A DNA stretch of 46,260 nt. Source: a bacterium (GTDB lineage Bacteria > Hydrothermota > DG-26 > JAUXAN01). The notes below the pieces were generated by a model that did no database searches, was not told the origin of the DNA, and was given only the letters and a program-made list of their open reading frames with translations. Within the stretch, counting starts at the first letter, position 1, and the number at the start of each line of letters is the position of its first letter. This document shows positions 41,149 to 46,260 of this stretch, in pieces. The stretch spans positions 1-46,260 of the forward strand of contig JAUXAN010000016.1 of the NCBI GenBank assembly GCA_030619885.1. The letters run 5' to 3'. The position numbers were made by a program, and so were the translations under genes.

Positions 41149-41967
41149 ATGAATAGAATTTTGAAAAAACTTGAACTGGCGCCAGAGGTGAAACTGTTTG
41201 AGATCAACTCCCCGCTCATAACAAGGAAGACGCTTCCCGGTCAATTTGTTGTCGTGAGGATATGCGAAGAAGGGGAGAGGATTCCATTGACGATTGCCGA
41301 TACGAAAGAAGATACTATCGTTTTAGTAGTTCAGGAGGTAGGTAAGACAACGAAACATATGGGAACTCTGGAAGAGGGTTATGAACTTTCAGATGTGATA
41401 GGTCCTCTCGGAAAACCGACACACATAGAGAAATTGGGGACGGTCGTCTGTGTGGGTGGAGGAATTGGCATAGCACCAATATATCCAATAACGAAGGCAA
41501 TGAAAAATATTGGTAACAAAGTAATATCAATAATAGGTGCAAGAAGTAAAGACCTCTTAATATTTGAAGAGAAGATGAAAAAAGTTTCAGACGAGTTATA
41601 CATAACAACAGACGATGGAAGTTATGGAAGAAAAGGATTTGTGACAGATGAGTTGAATGGACTAATCGATGAGGGTAGAAATATAGATTTCGTGATGGCG
41701 ATAGGTCCTGTGGTGATGATGTATGCGGTGGCAGAGGTTACAAGACCCCATAATATAAATACTATGGTGAGTCTCAATCCGATAATGGTGGATGGCACAG
41801 GGATGTGTGGTGCGTGCAGGGTTGAGGTTGGAGGGAAGACAAGATTCACCTGTGTTGACGGCCCTGATTTCGATGCGCATCAGGTTGATTTTAAACTCTT
41901 AATGGATAGACAGAGGATATACCTGAAACAGGAAGAAGAGTCTATGAGACTGTTTAAGAGACATTGA
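41149..41967 (+). CDS. NfnA-type ferredoxin-NADP reductase subunit (NfnS/SudB)
   Basis: A 272-residue FAD/[2Fe-2S] subunit. The FAD region includes GQFVVVRICEEGERIPLTIAD, the NAD(P)-binding region CVGGGIGIAPIYPITKAM, and the C-terminal Cys ligands MCGACRVEVGG, with RFTCVDGPDFD as the fourth. With NfnB it forms the electron-bifurcating enzyme that uses NADH and reduced ferredoxin to reduce two NADP+. It is separated from nfnB by 146 bp that include a good promoter, so nfnB can be expressed separately. Confidence 0.95.
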   Translation: MNRILKKLELAPEVKLFEINSPLITRKTLPGQFVVVRICEEGERIPLTIADTKEDTIVLVVQEVGKTTKHMGTLEEGYELSDVIGPLGKPTHIEKLGTVVCVGGGIGIAPIYPITKAMKNIGNKVISIIGARSKDLLIFEEKMKKVSDELYITTDDGSYGRKGFVTDELNGLIDEGRNIDFVMAIGPVVMMYAVAEVTRPHNINTMVSLNPIMVDGTGMCGACRVEVGGKTRFTCVDGPDFDAHQVDFKLLMDRQRIYLKQEEESMRLFKRH

Positions 41968-41999
41968 TTCAAACAGTAGATACAGAAACTTGACACTAT

Positions 42000-42100
42000 A
42001 AAATAGAAATTGGAAATTAAGAAATTTATCCGTTCATTTTTACAATTTCCATTTTCTTAATTTCTTAGTTTCTTGTTAATATCAGTGTCTGAATTATAAT
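42000..42100 (+). repeat. Gene-upstream repeat ending in ATCAGTGTCTGA and a promoter
   Basis: AATTTCCATTTTCTTAATTTC leads to ATCAGTGTCTGAATTATAAT. A similar arrangement (TTTCCATTTTCTTATTTTCTC and ATCAGTGTCTGATTGTAAT) lies at 38513-38565 before the acetate-kinase pair. Confidence 0.65.
42073..42100 (+). promoter_or_regulatory. nfnB promoter, near-leaderless
   Basis: TTGTTA at 42073-42078, 16-bp spacer, TATAAT at 42095-42100. Transcription would start near 42107, only about 7 bases before the ATG at 42114; no SD is visible. Confidence 0.6.
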
Positions 42101-42113
42101 TTAAAAAAAAATT

Positions 42114-43511
42114 ATGCCAAAGGTACGTCCCAAAAAGACCCCTATTCCCAAACAATCACCTAAGAAAAGGGTTAAAAATTTTAACGAAGTAGCACTTGGA
42201 TATTCTGAGAAACAGGCTGTGAAAGAGGCAAAAAGATGTCTCCAGTGTAAAAAACCTGTCTGTATCTCTGGATGTCCTGTTGAAATAGATATACCAGGAT
42301 TTATCAAATTAATTGCAGAGAAAGATTTTAAAGAGGCAATACGGTTAATGAAGGAGAAGAATGTACTTCCTGCTATATGTGGGAGGGTATGTCCTCAGGA
42401 GGATCAGTGTGAGAAAGTCTGTGTGCTTGCAGAAAAGTTCGAACCCGTTGGTATTGGAAGACTCGAAAGGTTCATCGCCGACTGGGAAGCAGAACAGGGG
42501 GAGATGGCTCTCCCGCCAAAACCTTCCCTTACGGGCAAGAAGGTTGCCGTGGTTGGCTCGGGCCCAGCAGGTCTGACCGTTGCAGGTGATTTAGTTAAAT
42601 TGGGTCACAGTTTGACCATATTTGAAGCACTCCACAAGACCGGGGGTGTATTGGTCTATGGGATTCCAGAGTTCAGACTGCCCAAGGCGATCGTTCAAAG
42701 GGAAGTAGATTATGTGCATAAATTGGGTGCCGAGATAGTTACCAGTTTCGTAGTTGGAAAGACAAAGACTGTTGATGAACTCCTAAAGGAATATGATGCG
42801 GTATTTTTAGGGACGGGTGCTGGACTGCCATGGTTTATGCAGATACCCGGTGAAAACTACAATGGTATATACTCTGCTAACGAATATTTGACAAGGTCGA
42901 ATCTGATGAAGGCATATCTATTTCCAAAGTATGATACACCTATTGTGAGAGGAAAGAGGGTTGCAGTTATCGGCGGTGGTAATGTAGCGATGGACTCGGC
43001 ACGAACAGGGCTAAGACTCGGTGCAGAAAAGTCTATGATAATATACAGGAGGTCGAGGAAAGAACTTCCTGCGAGGATAGAAGAGATAGAGAATGCGGAA
43101 GAGGAGGGGATCGTCTTCGAATTTCTCACCTTACCTGTCAGATATTATACCGATGATAAGGGATGGGTAAAGGAGATGGAATGTATAAGGATGAAATTGG
43201 GTAAGCCGGATGCATCTGGAAGGAGAAGACCGCTTCCGATAAAGGGTTCAAACTTCAAAATACCTGTAGATACCGTTGTAGTAGCGATAGGTCAGAGTCC
43301 GAACCCGTTAGTTCCATCTACAACGCCTGGATTGGAGACAGGTAAGCACGGTAATATAATAGCGGATGAGCAGACAGGAAAGACGAGTAAAAAAGGTGTA
43401 TTTGCAGGAGGGGACATAGTAACAGGAGCGGCGACAGTAATATTAGCGATGGGTGCAGGAAGGATAGCAGCAAAATCAATGGATGAATATTTAAATACAG
43501 GGGAGTGGTAA
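42114..43511 (+). CDS. NfnB-type / glutamate-synthase-like NADPH subunit
   Basis: A 465-residue flavoprotein with N-terminal Cys clusters (RCLQCKKPVCISGCPVEID and CGRVCPQEDQCEKVC) for two [4Fe-4S] clusters, then two dinucleotide-binding folds (VAVVGSGPAGLTVAGDL and VAVIGGGNVAMDSARTG) and GDIVTGAATVILAMGAGR. It is the large subunit of NfnAB, carrying the bifurcating FAD, though it is also called gltA or gltD-like. Paired with nfnA it links NADH, NADPH and ferredoxin pools. Confidence 0.95.
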   Translation: MPKVRPKKTPIPKQSPKKRVKNFNEVALGYSEKQAVKEAKRCLQCKKPVCISGCPVEIDIPGFIKLIAEKDFKEAIRLMKEKNVLPAICGRVCPQEDQCEKVCVLAEKFEPVGIGRLERFIADWEAEQGEMALPPKPSLTGKKVAVVGSGPAGLTVAGDLVKLGHSLTIFEALHKTGGVLVYGIPEFRLPKAIVQREVDYVHKLGAEIVTSFVVGKTKTVDELLKEYDAVFLGTGAGLPWFMQIPGENYNGIYSANEYLTRSNLMKAYLFPKYDTPIVRGKRVAVIGGGNVAMDSARTGLRLGAEKSMIIYRRSRKELPARIEEIENAEEEGIVFEFLTLPVRYYTDDKGWVKEMECIRMKLGKPDASGRRRPLPIKGSNFKIPVDTVVVAIGQSPNPLVPSTTPGLETGKHGNIIADEQTGKTSKKGVFAGGDIVTGAATVILAMGAGRIAAKSMDEYLNTGEW

Positions 43512-43527
43512 TTTAAGATAGATATGT

Positions 43528-44202
43528 ATGAGACTTAATGTCTTTATATCAAAAAGTGGCATTACCTCAAGAAGGAAGGCGGATGAACTTATAAAAAGTG
43601 GAAAAGTGAGAGTGGATGGAAAGGTCGTAAAGGAATTAGGGGTAAAGGTAAACCCTGAAAGCAACAGAGTAGAGGTAGATGGAAAGGAGATTAAAATTAC
43701 GCCTACTATTTTGATTGCACTCAATAAGCCTCGTGGCTATGTGACATCGCTTTCTGACCCACACAGTTCCCATACCGTGAATGAACTTGTAAAAGGGATT
43801 GGACGGGTTTTCCCTGTGGGGAGGTTGGATAAAGATGCGGAGGGACTTCTCTTGCTCACAAATGATGGTAAGGTTGCCTACAGATTGACCCATCCTAAAT
43901 TCGGAATAGAAAAGGAGTATATAGTAAATACAGACAGAAAACTTTCAAATGAGAAACTGAGAGTGATAGAAAATGGAATCTATTGGAAGGGAGAGATGCT
44001 AAGAGCAAAAAAGGTAGAAATTGTTGGTGAGAAAAGGGCTAAAATCATATTGACAGAGGGGAAGAAGAGGGAGATAAAAAAAATAATGGAGTCCATCGGC
44101 TGTAAAGTCACAAGACTTGTCAGGGTGAGGGTTGGGAACATAAAACTTCAGTCTCTCAAAACTGGTAGATACCGCAAAATAGACCCAGATATGATAATTT
44201 GA
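43528..44202 (+). CDS. Pseudouridine synthase (RsuA/RluB family)
   Basis: A 224-residue rRNA-modifying enzyme. The N-terminal S4 domain (RLNVFISKSGITSRRKADEL) binds RNA, and the catalytic motif GRLDKDAEGLLLLTND carries the Asp; the ALNKPRGYVTS and GKKREIKKIMESIGC motifs match. It isomerises one uridine in 16S or 23S rRNA; which one cannot be said. It follows nfnB by 16 bp. Confidence 0.95.
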   Translation: MRLNVFISKSGITSRRKADELIKSGKVRVDGKVVKELGVKVNPESNRVEVDGKEIKITPTILIALNKPRGYVTSLSDPHSSHTVNELVKGIGRVFPVGRLDKDAEGLLLLTNDGKVAYRLTHPKFGIEKEYIVNTDRKLSNEKLRVIENGIYWKGEMLRAKKVEIVGEKRAKIILTEGKKREIKKIMESIGCKVTRLVRVRVGNIKLQSLKTGRYRKIDPDMII

Positions 44203-44618
44203 AAACCCATCAATGGGCAATGAGAAAGAATACCAGATTACCAGAATACCAGGTGGAGAATTCAGATACAGGAAGATGTTATTCGTTCAGTTAGTCGCCG
44301 ATATTTGCCTCGCTTATCTTTTGACTTTGCGTCTGTTGTTGGTAAGTACGTAAATATCACAAACTAACGAGATTGCATGAATAAAAGCATAGTATACGCT
44401 TATCGAAAAGGTTGCGCTCGACAAAAGATCGGCTCCTTTTAGGCATATAGTAAGCAGGCCTTGTGGCAGTATGCGATAACCGCAAACCGATAACCTATAA
44501 CCGATGCTCAATGACTAATGACTCAATAACTCAATGACTAATACTGTCACCGAAAGACGAAACGGGCATCGTGACCGATTAACATAAACGAGTGACTTTA
44601 GATCTTTGTGTTTTTTTC

Positions 44619-44647
44619 TTGACAAGATTCTTTTACTATTGTAAATG
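44619..44647 (+). promoter_or_regulatory. Probable citrate synthase promoter
   Basis: TTGACA at 44619-44624 with a weak -10 TAAATG at 44642-44647 and a 17-bp spacer. The leader carries the palindrome at 44662. Confidence 0.45.
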
Positions 44648-44661
44648 AATTTTGAAAATGA

Positions 44662-44692
44662 ACCCCGTTAGATATTAGCTATCTAACAGGGT
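44662..44692. repeat. Palindromic repeat, diverged form, in a 5' leader
   Basis: ACCCCGTTAGATA (44662-44674) faces TATCTAACAGGGT (44680-44692) with a 5-base loop; one G/A change breaks the pairing. Same family as 3870, 5061 and 8765. It would lie in the 5' leader of the citrate synthase mRNA. Confidence 0.8.
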
Positions 44693-44775
44693 GAAAGGAG
44701 GCGAAAAGAAAAAAAGTGATTCCAAAAAATTTGGGAATATTCCCATAAAAAACATCTAATATGAAGGAGGAAATG

Positions 44776-46050
44776 ATGGCAAAAATAAAAGAGAAATTAG
44801 CAGAAAAAATTCCTGTACTACGGGATGAAATTAAAAGTTTTATAAAGGAAAATAAGGACAAGGTAATATCTGAAGTTACCGTAACTCAGGCATATGGTGG
44901 CATGCGAGGCGTCAAGGCTCTTGTCTGTGATACTTCAGTAGTTCCCCCAGATAAGGGTTTAATAATTCGTGGCAGACCTATTGCAGAACTGAAAGATAAA
45001 CTGCCTGAGGCAGTCTTTTATCTTCTTGTTACCGGCGAGATGCCGGATGATGAGGCACTCGAAGACATGAAGAAGGATTTGAAAAGCCGTTCTGAAGTTC
45101 CTGATTATGTTTGGAAAGTTCTCGAAGCAATGCCTGAGGGTTCCCATCCAATGGTGATGTTCAGTCTTGGAATATTGTCAATGGAAAAGGAATCAGTATA
45201 CAAAAAGAGATATACCGAAGGTATGAAGAAAACAGAGTACTGGGACCCAACACTCGAGGATTGTTTAAATCTGATTGCTAAATTACCAACGCTCGCTGCA
45301 GGAATTTATCGTATGCGTTTCAAGAAAGGTCCGCGCATTGACCCTGACCCAAAACTTGACTGGGCTGGTGATTATGCACGCATGCTTGGTATCGACGACC
45401 CTAAAGGTGAATTTGCAAATCTTATGCGTCTTTATATGGTTTTACACTCAGACCATGAAGGGGGTAATGTAAGTGCTCATACCTGCCATTGTGTTGGTTC
45501 TGCACTCTCTGACGCATATTATGCTGTTTCAGCTGGACTTAATGGCCTGGCTGGACCTCTCCATGGCCTGGCAAATCAGGAATGTTTACGATGGGTAATA
45601 ATGGTTAAAGAAAAGTTTGATGGTGTTCCAACAGAAGATCAGCTCAAACAATTTGCCTGGGACACCTTAAACTCTGGACAGGTCATTCCTGGATATGGTC
45701 ATGCTGTTTTAAGAGTAACCGACCCCAGATTTGAGGCATTCCATGAATTCGGTGCCAAGGCATGCCCTGATGACCCTCTATATCAGATTGTTGACAAGGT
45801 TTATAAAGTCATTCCGGATGTTTTAAAGGAACACGGTAAGGCAAAAGACCCCTGGCCCAATGTTGATGCACATTCTGGTTGTTTGCTCTATCACTTTGGT
45901 CTAACTGAATTTGAATACTATACTGTATTATTTGGAGTCTCAAGGGCACTGGGTATGTGCTCACAACTTGTTGTCAGCCGTGCTATGGGTGAAGCGATTG
46001 AGAGACCGAAGTCGGTGACAACAGAATGGGTCAAGCAGGCAGTCAAGTGA
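44776..46050 (+). CDS. gltA: Citrate synthase (eukaryote-like type)
   Basis: About 424 residues, condensing acetyl-CoA and oxaloacetate. Catalytic residues: His in LHSDHEGGNVSAHT, His in IPGYGHAVLR, Asp in PNVDAHSG, with GPLHGLANQE between. The spacing and the SAHTCHCVGSALSDAYY region fit the eukaryote-like citrate synthases also found in Geobacter. The start is ATG 44776, five bases after AAGGAGG; the ATG at 44761 lies before that SD. With icd it gives a route to 2-oxoglutarate; aconitase is not in the window. Confidence 0.95.
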   Translation: MAKIKEKLAEKIPVLRDEIKSFIKENKDKVISEVTVTQAYGGMRGVKALVCDTSVVPPDKGLIIRGRPIAELKDKLPEAVFYLLVTGEMPDDEALEDMKKDLKSRSEVPDYVWKVLEAMPEGSHPMVMFSLGILSMEKESVYKKRYTEGMKKTEYWDPTLEDCLNLIAKLPTLAAGIYRMRFKKGPRIDPDPKLDWAGDYARMLGIDDPKGEFANLMRLYMVLHSDHEGGNVSAHTCHCVGSALSDAYYAVSAGLNGLAGPLHGLANQECLRWVIMVKEKFDGVPTEDQLKQFAWDTLNSGQVIPGYGHAVLRVTDPRFEAFHEFGAKACPDDPLYQIVDKVYKVIPDVLKEHGKAKDPWPNVDAHSGCLLYHFGLTEFEYYTVLFGVSRALGMCSQLVVSRAMGEAIERPKSVTTEWVKQAVK

Positions 46051-46055
46051 GAGGA

Positions 46056-46111
46056 AACCACAGATTAACATCATGAATAAATTTCTATTTTCTGGGATTA
46101 ATCTTGTGGTT
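46056..46111 (+). terminator. Possible hairpin downstream of gltA
   Basis: AACCACAGATTAA (46056-46068) pairs imperfectly with TTAATCTTGTGGTT (46098-46111). It is a candidate 3' structure but lacks a T-run. The rest, to 46260, shows no gene. Confidence 0.35.
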
Positions 46112-46260
46112 CATACTTCCATTATGAGAGTGTTGAAAAATCTTTTCCCATAAAGAAGGCAGGGGTTTTTGGTGAGTGCAGATCCGTCGACAATCCTTGG
46201 CACAAAACTCGTCACTTTGGCTAACCCTTTTAGTATGAAAGACATACGGATACTAAGCGA

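Larger units (their letters stand above)
44203..44760. other. Intergenic stretch with repeats
   Basis: No gene that I would defend. CGATAACCGCAAACCGATAA and similar short repeats around 44480, then ACGAAACGGGCATCGTGACC (44558), which is the inverted partner of the 31470 block. A TTGACA at 44619-44624 with a TAAATG after 17 bp is the likely gltA promoter, and a palindromic repeat lies between it and the gene. Confidence 0.65.

Noticed and set aside
44314-44511. A small minus-strand gene that might be a HEPN-domain remnant
   Set aside because: One short stretch (LLSSATFSISVYYAFIHA) is suggestive only; no start signal or conserved motif supports it.
1-46260. tRNA, rRNA, riboswitch and CRISPR features
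   Set aside because: I looked for T-loop, rRNA core and regularly spaced repeats and saw none; a covariance-model scan would be the decisive check.

Overview
The window looks like part of the chromosome of an anaerobic, diderm (Gram-negative-type) bacterium from an uncultivated or poorly sampled lineage. Evidence for anaerobiosis is the density of ferredoxins and ferredoxin-domain ATPases, an NfnAB-type bifurcating transhydrogenase, acetate kinase and NifX/Mrp-type Fe-S proteins. Evidence for an outer membrane is a TonB/ExbB/ExbD set and a beta-barrel-like protein ending in Phe. No rRNA or tRNA was seen, so the phylum cannot be fixed. Genes are AT-leaning and tightly packed, but the gaps are full of dispersed repeats and gene wreckage.

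Layout. (1) 283-8629, plus strand: a long run of small metal/Fe-S genes. It holds DUF5320-like proteins, two NifX-type proteins (one fused to a Gly/Met-rich coiled-coil tail), an Mrp/NBP35 ATPase, two ferredoxins, two FmdB-type zinc ribbons, two MinD-like ATPases carrying ferredoxin domains, two metallo-beta-lactamase-fold proteins and a DUF89 protein. It looks like an assembly or trafficking system for a metal cofactor whose client is not known. (2) 8871-13877: a DUF6485 protein, then a near-perfect sigma-54 promoter driving a secreted two-repeat protein, a barrel-like protein, a sensor kinase and an NtrC-type regulator. (3) 13986-18946, minus: PilZ, a propeller-transglutaminase, a PAS response regulator with a broken kinase, a RAMA-like remnant and NifU. 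(4) 18961-27281, minus: YitT, PgpH-type HD, PhoH, nitroreductase, methylglutaconyl-CoA-hydratase-like crotonase, ValRS. (5) 27319-31386, minus: a decayed restriction-modification area bounded by long direct repeats, with several broken genes. (6) 31713-35633, minus: purC, TonB-ExbD-ExbB, an ARPP-1/DUF6569-like protein. (7) 35948-36970: two cassette-like genes separated by an attC-like dyad. (8) 37200-46050, plus: central metabolism, namely NADP-isocitrate dehydrogenase, a degenerate acetate kinase beside a canonical one, NfnA, NfnB, a pseudouridine synthase and a citrate synthase.

Metabolically, citrate synthase and NADP-isocitrate dehydrogenase make 2-oxoglutarate and NADPH, NfnAB balances NADH, NADPH and ferredoxin, and acetate kinase makes ATP from acetyl phosphate.

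The main unusual signals are: a palindromic repeat family (core CCCCGTTAGA...TCTAACGGGG) that sits in frame inside two protein genes and adds exactly 11 and about 22 residues; a set of genes that lost their middles (ABC transporter, GxxExxY, IDH-family, methyltransferase); an acetate-kinase paralogue that keeps acetyl-phosphate residues but lost the ATP loops; a dispersed 60-80 bp repeat that sits co-oriented just upstream of four different genes; and the 8 kb metal-cofactor-like cluster itself.
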